In this document: positions 54,730 to 64,000 of the stretch, one piece after another
How the letters are laid out: each line of letters starts with the position of its first letter
Position numbering within the stretch: position 1 is the stretch's first letter
DNA from: Chloranthus sessilifolius
Lineage: Eukaryota > Streptophyta > Magnoliopsida > Chloranthales > Chloranthaceae
Assembly (NCBI GenBank): GCA_021018995.1
Contig: CM037589.1
Location: 61,826,101 to 61,890,100, forward strand
DNA: 64,000 bases
Direction: 5' to 3'
Made by a program: the position numbers and the translations under genes
Notes under the pieces: generated by a model
Told to the model about the DNA's origin: nothing
Databases searched by the model: none
What the model saw: the letters and a program-made list of their open reading frames with translations, nothing else

Positions 54730-54909
54730 GAGTTAGTCTACAATGAGTGTCCACCCATCATAGGCGAAAACGGCAGTCCACACGTCAGTATGAATGCATG
54801 ACGTGCACAAACTTCCAATGTATGGCAATCCGTGCACATCAGAGAGCCACACAGATGTGTGAACTGTTTTACAGCACATGATGGGTGGACACCCTTTGTA
54901 GACTAACTC
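54730..54909. mobile_element. Mutator-type MITE (180 bp) with perfect 9-bp target duplication
   Basis: Inverted ends GAGTTAGTCTACAATGAGTG then TCCACCCATCAT; right end the complement. Target duplication TTAAACAAA at 54721-54729 and 54910-54918. The interior holds GTCCACACGTCAG and has no coding capacity. Confidence 0.9.
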
Positions 54910-54918
54910 TTAAACAAA

Positions 54919-55690
54919 AGGATAAATAGGGTACGACCGCCCCATACAAATAGAATTATGACCACCCTATTTTAGGCCATGCGACACTTTCTTCATCAAT
55001 CCGAGTCATCGAAGTACTAGCTCCATATATCTTTTGATCAATGCCAACTCCATATATTGAAGCGGGCTAAAAAATCACACTCATCAGAGGACTTGAACTG
55101 TCTGATCTATGCACTCTAATACGGATGGTTATGCATATTTTTTATGGTTGATAATGAAGTGCACCGATAAGATGGTTTCAATCCCCTCATAGACATGATT
55201 GATGTGCTGGTAATTGGACTACTTGGATTGATCGATCTGGGCGACATGGCATAGAACTGGGCGCTCATGGCCCTATGTGTACAAATGCTCAGCAACAATC
55301 ATTCTCCTAAAAAAAGTAGATGGATAATGGAAAATAAGATTTCTCACCCCACCTAAAAGGATTAGATGGAAAAGTGTTGGAAGGTTTGGATTTTGTTACT
55401 AAGGCAAAGGTATACTAAGAGCATCACGAGTACCTCAGAGTGTGGAGAGGTAAATCAAAGATTAAGAGCACTTGGGCTCTTAGAAGAAAACAATTCAGAA
55501 AACATCAAGTAGACCTCATCCAATGGAAGGATAAGCTGAATGCTAATTCTACATGAGTAATAATAAGCAACCGTGCTGAAAAATGTCAACAATACCTTAT
55601 TAATGGAAAGGCAAGCCAAAGGATGACAGTACATCGATTGTGATGAGTAGACCACCTAACTCATCAGAGATGAGTTTCTCCCACCCGGAG
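54919..55690. other. intergenic; nothing recognised
   Basis: No gene or element that I can support. Confidence 0.4.
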
Positions 55691-55699
55691 AGAATTAAC

Positions 55700-56480
55700 G
55701 GGGACATCCAAGCCAAGCCATCTTTTATTGTGTACTAGAGCCGCAAGAAGAAACCCAAGACACTCCGTACTATAAGAAAGGCGCAAGAAAAGATGAAGAT
55801 CGCGTAGAGAAGTTTAGTTAGTATCGCGAATTAGAGATTTTAGTTTCTTTTTTGAATTAGGAGTCTTTCTAATTTCGTTTTATGCAAAGTTGGGGTTTTG
55901 TTTGCCTATTTAAGGCCTTGTCAAGACAATTTTTAGTTAATGGATATTGAAAATTGTTTATGCAAATTGAGAGCTTTTATTGAGTTTTCTTCGAGGGTGT
56001 GATTCTCTCAAAACTTGGAAGAGCGATTCTTCTTTTCGCGTATGGTTTGGTGCGAGACCAACTTTTCTATCTTTCTTATCTACTTTTGTATCAATCTTAC
56101 GTGTAAGTGCGTAGTTAATTTTAGTCCTTAAATCTGGAACTAATTGCGTGTTTTGCTTGCTCGATCTTTCCGTAACCTAACTGAGATTGTTCAACAGTCT
56201 TAACACAAATTTTTTTCTATTTGAGCCCTTTGATTTTCAAATACCTAGAATCATTTTCTTGTTATTTCCGCACGGATTCGAAGGAACCTACTTGTGAGTT
56301 CGTTCGAAACCCTAAACTGTTGGAGATCTAGTTGTTTTCTAAGAACCCTAGTCTTCTAGATCTTATAGAGAACGTAAAGTAATACTATTTCGAGCCAAAT
56401 CAAAATTATTTAATTGAAATTTTCTTTATTTTCTTTGTTAATTTGATAGAAAATTTATATTTATTATTTCCATTAATTCA
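55700..56480 (+). mobile_element. LTR-like fragment, plus orientation
   Basis: Contains GTTGGGGTTTTGTTTGCCTA, TTTAAGGCCTTGTCAAGAC, GTGTGATTCTCTCAAAACTT and CGATTCTTCTTTTCGCGTAT. It is related to the minus-oriented piece in XEG113 intron 8 (42080-42760). No internal genes are attached. Confidence 0.5.
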
Positions 56481-56589
56481 TAAATAATCTCAGCCTATCA
56501 TATTTGCATTTGGTTATTTCCTGCATCACTTATGATAACCTACATGAACTCATCCAACATCTTACAATTTCCAGTAAATATAAAGTCGT

Positions 56590-56735
56590 CCATATAGAGT
56601 CGTTAATAACCATCATCATCATCAACAAAAAATGGTACCTTGTCCTATCTATTTGCAATCGGCTTTGTGAGTCTTATTTCTCCATTCAATTTTGTTTAGG
56701 GCTAAACTCTCTGTTACCCCTCATGTCTTTTAAAG
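56590..56735 (-). mobile_element. RTE LINE 3' tail, minus
   Basis: Plus-strand words CCATCATCATCATCAACAAA, TTGCAATCGGCTTTGTGAG and TAAACTCTCTGTTACCCCTC match the complement of the RTE 3' end seen at 28105. Confidence 0.75.
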
Positions 56736-56739
56736 CAGG

Positions 56740-58560
56740 ATCATATGCTCAATTTACAAAACATGCTCGTGAAAGTAAGGATCACTTGTGTACTATTCTC
56801 TACGATTTTTTTCATTTCATGTAATTTCTATTTCAATTTGGAGTAGTTATTATGTTCGTTTTCACATAACCTAAATGTGGTGGTCTTCTTTTTAAAGCAA
56901 ATCATACATGCGGAGTCCACCCATTTGAATATGTTTCATCTATTTTACTTGCCAATGGTACTGTCGTTGAAATAGTATTAATTGTAGTTTTGATAGCATA
57001 AACTTCAAAGTAAACCTTGCCAAACTTTTTTTCAAAACTTTCACAAAAAACCCCAGCTGGCAAGTTATCTACGTCTGACTGTAGTTAGAAGCCCATAATT
57101 TTGTATATTGGCTGGTACACTAATTTTACAATTGTCCATTTCTTCACACTTGGGAGAATATTGAGCACTGATGCGTCATTCTTGTTCTCTATTATGAATT
57201 TCATCATCAGTAACTTTTTGTAACGAGATGCTTCTTCTGTTCTTCATAGCTCATGGGATTATAGTATGCAACCGAAAAGACCCTGGTGCTCTATAATTCA
57301 CAATACATCTGAGTATTGATAAATTCCAAATTAACTAAACTTTGTACTAATTCTTTGTAAACTCTTAAGAATTAAGGAGTTTATGAAATTAATATACATG
57401 AAGCCTTAAATGACACAAAGTGACCATCCTTGAGAATTGGAAAATGCAAGCCAGTTTTGCAGCTTCGTTGTTGAAGTGGTTATTGCTAGATGTAACATGT
57501 ATAATTTTGCATTGTATTTGGTAACAATCAAATGAGTTTGATGTAGTCAATGGTAAAGAATCTACTACGAGAAGAAAAAAGGAGAAGAAGAGAAAGTAGA
57601 ATAAGGAAGATGGTATTGAAACAGGTTTGTTATCAAATAATGACAATGCTGGTCCTGTTAGTGAATGGGCCCGGTTATTAGTTTTAACAGGCCCCACTCC
57701 AAAACCAATTAGAGAGGAAAAGCTCATTTGATCACTTAACTAAATTACATGACGCATGTTGTCGGCTTTTCTGATAAGTGATTTCATCAAAAAGAGAAAT
57801 AGGAAGAAAGATGAGAATTTATGCGATGTGAAAATGTGCTGTTGTTGGTCTGTTATGAGAAAAAAATAAGAATATTTAAAGCTGACATGAAGCTGGGTGG
57901 AGTTCAATTTTATGCAAAACATTACGGGAAGATAAGAAAAATTGGAGGTATTATTTTGGGATGATGAGAAGATTTTAAGAAGTAGGGGAGAATTGAGGGG
58001 AAGAAGGGAGGAGAAAATTAAGGAACTTGGTGAAAGAAGGGTACAAGACAGATGTTGAAGATAAATGGCCACGTGGACCCACTTAAATGAGGTTGCCGTC
58101 GGATAGAGTCAGAAGAAAATAAAGAAACAGATTTATCACTTTATCCACTCAGTTCAGATCACGCGACATGAGAGAGGTCTGTGTGATTCAACAACCTGAT
58201 TTTATTTTTTAACTGACATTTGTTTAAGTAAGATTTTGTAATTATGTGGGGCACTTTTACTTTTAAGTATTGCTTTATTAAGATAGGAATTCATGCCTTC
58301 ATAGGTTTGTTTAGGCTATTTAAGGAGTTTTGAGGCTTTATTATGATGGACGTTGCAGTTTTTATTAAAAGAAAAGACAGGTTAGTCTTCTCTCTATCTT
58401 AGTTTAATTTCAGGTACCTTTATTTGCTTATTTCTTCGTTGATTTTTGTTGAGTAAATATTTTGGTTATTTCTTCCTTGAATCATTGGGCAAGCTGCAGT
58501 TTGCATCAGAGTTTCAAATCTTAAGGCAATTTCAAACAAAAAGCCCATCGACCAAGTCCC
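56740..58560. other. intergenic; possible degraded LTR sequence
   Basis: Around 58295-58400 the sequence GGTTTGTTTAGGCTATTTAA with later TTTATTAAAAGAAAAGACAG resembles an LTR transcription start region, but no pair was found. No gene recognised. Confidence 0.35.
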
Positions 58561-58561
58561 G

Positions 58562-58660
58562 AAATCTTTTTTATTTATTTATAGATAAGCATGGGATTTG
58601 AACCCCTGACCTCATCATTACACGTTTGAGGGCATCACCACTAGTTTTGAAATCCATCAT
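58562..58660 (-). mobile_element. tRNA-derived SINE, minus
   Basis: The complement has B box GGGGTTCAAATCCCAT and a tail of TAAATAAATAAAA, as in the copies at 28862 and 53573. Confidence 0.55.
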
Positions 58661-60505
58661 CCAAATCAACAAATCTTATAATTTTGTTTCAAGGCATAAA
58701 ATTTGAAGAGATATAATTTTATTTAATCATTCTCTTAAGCAATTCCTTCGGGAAACAAATATTAGAACAAAAACACCAGCACACTTTTTGCCCTTTCTAA
58801 ATGGAGAATGGCTTTTATGGTTTTATTACCTTCAAAGGTCGGCTTTATTTTAGGTCACTGACTTAAGCCCCTTGTAGGGCTTAGATGACCAGGCAGTCTC
58901 TTGGGCTAGAAACAATTAGCTTTATGAAGTGCAGTCACAATAAACTGTGGCATGCCTATTTGTAGCACCTTTGGTGTTTTTTAATGAAATGGCATCTCCT
59001 ATCTGCACTAGGGAAATTTCGTGGAACAACTTTTTCTCTCGGGGAATATTGGGTAAAAGCTCCAATAGTGCAATGGTGGGAATTTTTTTTGGAGTTTCAT
59101 ATAATATCTTTTTTATGTAACATTGCAATTGCAATTTAGACTTTTAGATAACTCCTGGTAGTCTATTGCTCTTCTAGCAGTGTTTATTTATTTATTTTTG
59201 ATTAAATTAGTGCTGCAATTTCAATAATGAAAACAAAATTTAAGAAGGTCAAAGAGGTGCAGCAAGAAGCTTGTAGTGGTGGTCTTTGTTTAGCATGCTT
59301 ATTTGAGAAGGTGAACTTTTTGGAAGTGCTCGTGTATAATTGCAATACACCTTAACATGCAATATGATGCAACTTCAATGAAAATGATGGAATGGTCTAT
59401 TTGATCTTCTGAACTAGGGAAATGTTGTTGAACAATTTCTTAGTTAAGGGTTGATTTTTAATGGTTCCAGTTTTCTCCGAGTTTATTTGTTCCTCCCAAT
59501 CTCTTCTTTCTGCAATTCCCAATTTGTGTAACTTATTCATGTGAATAAGAAAGAACAAGCAAGACTTTTGCTCGTTATGATTTACCAATGATTTGTTTTT
59601 AGTCTCTCCAAAGGTAAATTGTCGATAAAATGGTGGACATAAGGAGTGTGATTTGTTTAAAAGATGCGTGGAGGAAGGTGGATGCATTCGTCTTTTTTGG
59701 GTTCGTTATGGGTTATAATTTGGGTTGGACATCCAATAAATCTTAGAATCTAGACAATCAATCGCGAAAAAGTTAGATTAGCTGGAAAGTTCACACCTAG
59801 TGCATAACGGCCATATCCTTATGAGTTTTCTTTCGAGGATTCAATTAATTGTCATTTGTAGTTAATTAAACTAACTAAGATGCCTTCCTAACAAGCATGT
59901 GATTTGTGTGTGTGTGTGTTTTCAAATTTCATTGCTGATAAAATAAATACTCAGCATTTAGACCATGTTTGGAAGAGAGGAGGGATAGCTCGAAACACGT
60001 CAACTAAGCATTTCATGTTAGCAAATGGAGTGTATGTCGGATGGCACCTACCTGGTTGCAACCTGGTAATGCTCGAGATTCACATTATTCTTTGCTTGAT
60101 TATCCTTCTAGTTCTAGAGCTATAGTGCGGCACACGCCATAAAATAATAACTATGTACATAAAGTAATATCATATACATGTATATTTGAATGTGTGTGCG
60201 TATCTTCATCATCCTTCTCCCATCTATGAATGTTTATGTGCGTGCAATAAATTAATAGGGCAGTGTTTAGGTCCCCAATTAGTTGAACCCTATTTTAGGT
60301 ACGCAGATTTAAGTGGTTTTAAAACCCTTGGGTACATGATTTTTTGGTGTGGATCTTATTGTAAAACTGTTGGATAATGTTAATATTTGTAAGCCTTTTA
60401 TATTGTGTCCCTAAATTCAATCATATCCATCAAGTCCCAAGTATATATACCATCACGAAAGTTAAAGACTTATGTAGTCCTGTCCACTTTAAAATCCCTT
60501 GTATC
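58661..60505. other. intergenic; nothing recognised
   Basis: AT-rich DNA without supportable genes. Confidence 0.4.
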
Positions 60506-60638
60506 TAAGGAGCAAGGTGTCAACTCAGGTACCGGTATCCATAGTCACAAAATCGGGGTTTGATAATAATTCGGAAAAGTTAAAATCCGGTAAAGTTCGG
60601 GAACAATTCGGGGAAAAAAAATATATTATAAAAATATA

Positions 60639-60690
<52 letters not shown>

Positions 60691-60965
60691 TTATGATTTA
60701 GATATATATTTAAATTTTTTTAATATACTCTTTTGAGTAAAATAATAAATTACTAAATATTTGAATATAAATACATGATTATTAATCAAGACTCTAGGAT
60801 ACATGAAGTTTCATATATGCGAGTTTAACAATTGATCTAGACTCTAGGGACTTCATGTGAATAGGACAAAAAGAGAGGGAGGTGTCAGGGAGAGCTGCAT
60901 TAGACTCTAGGGACTTTAGGTGAATAGGACAAAAAGAGAGAGGGAGGTTGCATTAAAAGAAGATA

Positions 60966-61017
60966 GTCCCACATCGGTTTTTGAAGAAAGAGGGAGGAAG
61001 GCCAGTTGGTATAAAAG
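60966..61017 (+). promoter_or_regulatory. plant U-snRNA-type promoter, copy 1 (USE and TATA)
   Basis: USE GTCCCACATCG at 60966-60976 matches the known consensus RTCCCACATCG. TATAAAAG starts at 61010, leaving exactly 33 nt between, the spacing known for RNA polymerase II-type snRNA genes in plants. What follows is the second promoter copy, not an RNA. Confidence 0.8.
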
Positions 61018-61035
61018 CTAATGCAGGAGAAGATA

Positions 61036-61087
61036 GTCCCGCATTGGTTTTTGAAGAAAGAGGGAGGAAGGCCTGCTGGTATAAAAG
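61036..61087 (+). promoter_or_regulatory. plant U-snRNA-type promoter, copy 2
   Basis: A diverged copy 70 bp downstream: GTCCCGCATTG at 61036-61046 (two changes from consensus) and TATAAAAG at 61080-61087, again 33 nt apart. The U1-like sequence starts 29 nt after the TATA start. Confidence 0.75.
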
Positions 61088-61108
61088 AAGCGAAAATAGA
61101 GGTTCAGT

Positions 61109-61140
61109 GTACTCACCTGGACGGTGTCAATCGGCGAACT
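61109..61140 (+). ncRNA. U1 snRNA-like 5' segment (truncated, pseudogene)
   Basis: GTACTCACCTGGACGG followed by TGTCAATCGGCGA resembles the start of plant U1 snRNA (ATACTTACCTGGACGG then GGTCAATGGGTGA), with about five changes in 30 nt. The 5' splice-site pairing region reads ACTCACCT in place of ACTTACCT, which would still pair with GTGAGT donors. The rest of U1 (stem-loops, Sm site) is absent; the sequence runs on into element DNA. Identification rests on recall of the U1 sequence, reinforced by promoter position. Confidence 0.65.
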
Positions 61141-61540
61141 TCACGGTTTTGCCGAATTATTCGCAAACTTCACGAACTTCTGTGATCTCGACGAATTTTT
61201 CAAAAAAAAACGCGAATAGTTTGTGTTTTGTTTGTTTTTTTAATCGTGAATTATTCGCGAATTAGTCAGTAATTCGACGATTTTTGTGACTATGCCGGTA
61301 TCGGGTATCAGTCCAGGGAGGACCAATACGAATTGGCCGATACCGAGTTGACTGGTAAATTTAAAAAAAAAAAAACAAAAACAAAAAAAATGGGAGGTAT
61401 CGGCCGATACCCGATACGTATCGGTCAATACCAATACCAAATACCAAGTTGATAACCGGCATATTGGCGCTGATACGTATAGGTTTACCCAAACACTGAT
61501 ACATATTGGTATCAGCCGATATTTGATACCTTGCTAAGGA

Positions 61541-61960
61541 GTTCAAAACTAGTTGAACTTGATACAAGGTTCAGTTGATGGGGCTTGAAGGTAACTATTA
61601 CTTAAAATATTTTGCAATATTATTGGGTATATATAGGGCATTCTCATAAGCCACATGTAGAAACGATGCCCAAGTGCGAAAAGTAGGGTAATGGTTTCCA
61701 TACCTATTTGTACAGGTGTCAGTAAAAAAGTTCGTTGGAAGCTACGACTGGCCTCTTATAAATTGAGATGAGTTTAGGCTTTTTCACTTAGCAGAGAGTA
61801 GTTCAAAAAATGTTGTTGGCATAGTGGTCGATAGAGATTTAAGGAGATCTTAGAGTTTAAGAGGAGAAATGAAAGGATTATGTATTTAACATTGTTTTGA
61901 ATTAAAAAAAATCTTGCATAAATTTTTTTTGAAACGTCAAAAGTACCTACATGCCACAGC
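61541..61960. other. intergenic; nothing recognised
   Basis: AT-rich, no gene. Confidence 0.4.
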
Positions 61961-61974
61961 ATAAGTTAAAGTAT

Positions 61975-63102
61975 GAAAACGGAATTTTGACACTTGAGAA
62001 AATAGAGTTGAACAACATAAATCAGGGAGACTACTATCTTTGTATTAGTATTTTGCTACAAATGACAAGAATACCCCAATATACATAGCACACCAATATG
62101 CAACTACTCACACACCCACATACGTCTAACACACCAACATTCCCCTTCAAGCTGGTGCTTAAATATCATGCATGCCCAACTTGACAGAAATGTCCCAAAG
62201 AAGCATATGCCCAACAACCTTAATAAGAACATCTCTTAATTGCTAGGAGGAGGATAATTCAATAAGCTCCAAAGAACTGTCCCAAAAATTTTCTCTACAA
62301 TCATGCAACACAAAATCAAAAGCAATCTTTTCGACTGCTTCATTATCACAATGAATAGGCATTGATCCAATAATTGAAAAACGAGTTTCGAGATAGAGAA
62401 CAAAGCCATTTATGAAAATACTTGGTGGCATTTGGACACTCCTCAACACAACATGATACTTCTAGACAATTATGAAAATACCACATAATACCATCAAAAT
62501 GTTCCTTGTTTTGACACGATAAAATGAATCGTTGTTTTATAAATAATATTGTGTAAAGTTTAGTAACTTATAAAATAAAAGGCTTGGGTCATTGCAAACG
62601 ATTTGTATAATATAATGCACTTTTAGTTAGGTATATGACATGCATTATGTATCTTTTCATTACATATCTCAATTGGCTCTCTAAGATCTCCCCTCAACTT
62701 TTTTTTCTATACATTCTTTTTTTTTCCAATTTTATTTTTCTTAAGGCCGTGCCACAGTATTGCAACCTTTAAAAATTGGCATGCCAAATATCGATGGCAC
62801 CTTGACACTTGGCACCGGTGCCACGTGTCTAGGTAACACCGGAGGTGACGTCACACAAGGTATCCTGACTCTAAACCCAAAAGTTGTTAGAATCGTGAGA
62901 GATAGTAGGATGGATTAGTGTTTAGGTTTTGTGAGAAGAAGAAAAGAGTAGAGAGGAAAAATTAGGAGTGAATAATATAATTAGATCAGAGAGACCCACT
63001 AGCTTTGTATTAATACCTTGCTACCAATGACAAGAATACCCAAACATACATAGCACACCACTCTACATTTGCTCGGACACCCTTATAAATCTAACACACC
63101 AA
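61975..63102 (-). mobile_element. Copia element with large internal deletion, minus
   Basis: Two LTR-like blocks share TTTGTATTA.TA, TTGCTAC.AATGACAAGAAT, ACATAGCACACCA and TCTAACACACCAA: about 61975-62141 (3' LTR) and 62930-63102 (5' LTR). Between them the minus strand encodes MPIHCDNEAVEKIAFDFVLH, an RNase H remnant (62449-62243). Most of gag and pol is gone. Confidence 0.7.
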
Positions 63103-63306
63103 GATTACAAAGCATCTCTTGTTTTTACATTGACATTTGACCTTACAATAACAAAAACGTACTTTAAAAGGGAGAAAAGATCTTCCAACTTTTAAGACTT
63201 GATCCAACAAAGCACAAATAAATTATTTTTTGTTAAATTGTGGTGAGTAGTCTGCAAGGATTATAAAGATATTCTAGGAGAATCTAATGATACAACATAG
63301 GTTAGT

Positions 63307-63386
63307 CGTTGTCATCATCATCATCATAGCCTTATCCCATCTATTTGGGGTCGGCTTTGTGAGTCCTATTTCTCTACTCGTTTTTG
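63307..63386 (-). mobile_element. 80-bp RTE tail with 18-bp target duplication
   Basis: Insert reads CATCATCATCATAGCCTTAT and CTATTTGGGGTCGGCTTTGT on the plus strand, the complement of the RTE 3' end. Flanks GATACAACATAGGTTAGT (63289-63306) and GATACAGCATAGGTTAGT (63387-63404) differ at one base. Confidence 0.85.
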
Positions 63387-63579
63387 GATACAGCATAGGT
63401 TAGTGATTCCGGATATTCATATAAGAGCCAAATGGCTAGAAAGGTGGCAAAAGATTACCCAAGAATAAGGTGATGAAACTTAAAAGGAGAAAAATAACCA
63501 CATCTAAAGATAAAATACGTTGTACAACAAAGAGAATCAGAACAGGACACTTGTGAACACGGTGAAGTTCACTTCCAAA

Positions 63580-64000
63580 TCCGTGACGACAACTGATGTT
63601 ACGGACAGCCTATTTAGTGAGGATGAATTCGCGTTTATAGTGGTAGAATGGTGGGAGATAAAGTCCCAGGGCTAGATGGTTATTGCCTGTTTCAATCAGC
63701 AATTTTGGTCGTTCATTCGTAGAGACTTATGAATTTATTACATGACTTCCACCTAAAAGCAAGATTCAACAAAAGCTTTTGGCTACCTTCTCAAAAGGCA
63801 TTCATCAGGTGTCCTCAACTTGTGGACGGGTCTGTTCTCACTTAGGAATGTATTCACACATGGAAAAGAAGCCAGGAATTGTGTGTAAGATCGATTTGGA
63901 GAGGGCCCATGATCAAGCAATTGGGACCTTATCTATTACATCCCGAGGATGGTTCGGCTAGAGGTGGCTCTTGTGGATAAGAGCATATATCAACTCTCGC
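63580..64000 (+). mobile_element. L1 LINE reverse-transcriptase fragment at window edge
   Basis: The frame 63779-63961 encodes ATFSKGIHQVSSTCGRVCSH and KKPGIVCKIDLERAHDQ, matching the L1 reverse transcriptase block around KPG-V-KIDLEKAYD. Continues beyond the window. Confidence 0.75.

Larger units (their letters stand above)
60540..61294. mobile_element. hAT-like element carrying a duplicated snRNA promoter and U1-like 5' end
   Basis: Ends CATAGTCACAAAATCG and CGATTTTTGTGACTATG are inverted; the target duplication CCGGTATC is perfect (60532-60539, 61295-61302). Inside are TTCGGAAAAG-type words, a long (AT)n run (about 60641-60684), repeats of GACTCTAGGGACTT (two copies near 60840 and 60902), two USE-TATA promoters (60966 on) and a U1-like segment from 61109, then CGAATTATTCGC-type words up to the right end. 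No protein-coding capacity. Confidence 0.8.
60512..61534. mobile_element. ATCGG-family element carrying a nested insertion
   Basis: Left end GCAAGGTGTCAACTCAGGTA; right end (inverse) GCAAGGTATCAAATATCGGC. Flanked by a perfect 6-bp duplication TAAGGA (60506-60511 and 61535-61540). After removal of the inner element (60540-61294 plus one 8-bp copy) about 260 bp remain, with GGCCGATACC, CCCGATACGTATCGG palindromes. Confidence 0.75.

Noticed and set aside
57389-58072. two minus-strand open frames with hydrophobic Phe/Leu-rich segments
   Set aside because: No family match, no splice context, and composition follows the AT-rich DNA.

Overview
The window is nuclear DNA of a flowering plant. Evidence: a complete, intron-rich gene for a plant cell-wall glycosyltransferase (the GT77 arabinosyltransferase XEG113), the first exon of a plant organellar BolA protein, the first exon of a receptor-like kinase, and a dense mixture of plant transposons (Copia, L1 and RTE LINEs, hAT and Mutator-type elements, tRNA-derived SINEs). 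I cannot name the species. The expanded, transposon-filled introns would suit a medium or large genome, for example a magnoliid or early-diverging eudicot, but that is inference.

Layout. 1-3912: CT and CCACAC low-complexity DNA, then a decayed hAT-type (TTF/DUF4371, ZMYM1-like) transposase broken by five in-frame stops, with its 3' terminus near 3912. 4.0-5.8 kb: a diverged tandem duplication of another coding remnant. 6.08-9.4 kb: a decayed Copia element whose 3' LTR carries a 333-bp RTE LINE tail. 9.98-11.11 kb: two minus-strand first exons (BolA4-like and a receptor-like kinase) with no visible downstream exons. 12.6-14.5 kb: a nest of palindromic repeats rich in ATCGG and TTCGG. 15.1-17.6 kb: hAT and Mutator-type non-autonomous elements, then two GA tracts leading into the main gene.

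Main gene. XEG113-like arabinosyltransferase runs from 17945 to 52547 on the plus strand. I could place 13 exons with consistent phases (1938 nt, 645 residues plus stop) spread over 34.6 kb; about 94% is intron. All introns are GT-AG except the last, which is GC-AG. Seven of the twelve introns exceed 2.9 kb; most of these hold recognisable transposons: Copia in introns 1, 4 and 9; nested hAT and Mutator-type elements in intron 4; RTE and minisatellites in intron 6; hAT and LTR pieces in intron 8; L1 in introns 9 and 11. The reading frame is intact, so the gene looks functional.

52.6-64 kb: intergenic DNA with SINEs, a 180-bp Mutator-type MITE with a perfect 9-bp target duplication, LTR-like fragments, a Copia element with a large internal deletion, small RTE tails and a L1 reverse-transcriptase fragment at the right edge. 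The most unusual object is at 60540-61294: a 755-bp element with hAT-like ends and a perfect 8-bp target duplication. It carries two tandem copies of a plant U-snRNA promoter (USE plus TATA at the same 33-nt spacing), followed at the expected distance by about 30 nt resembling the 5' end of U1 snRNA. This element is itself inserted in an ATCGG-family element with a 6-bp target duplication.
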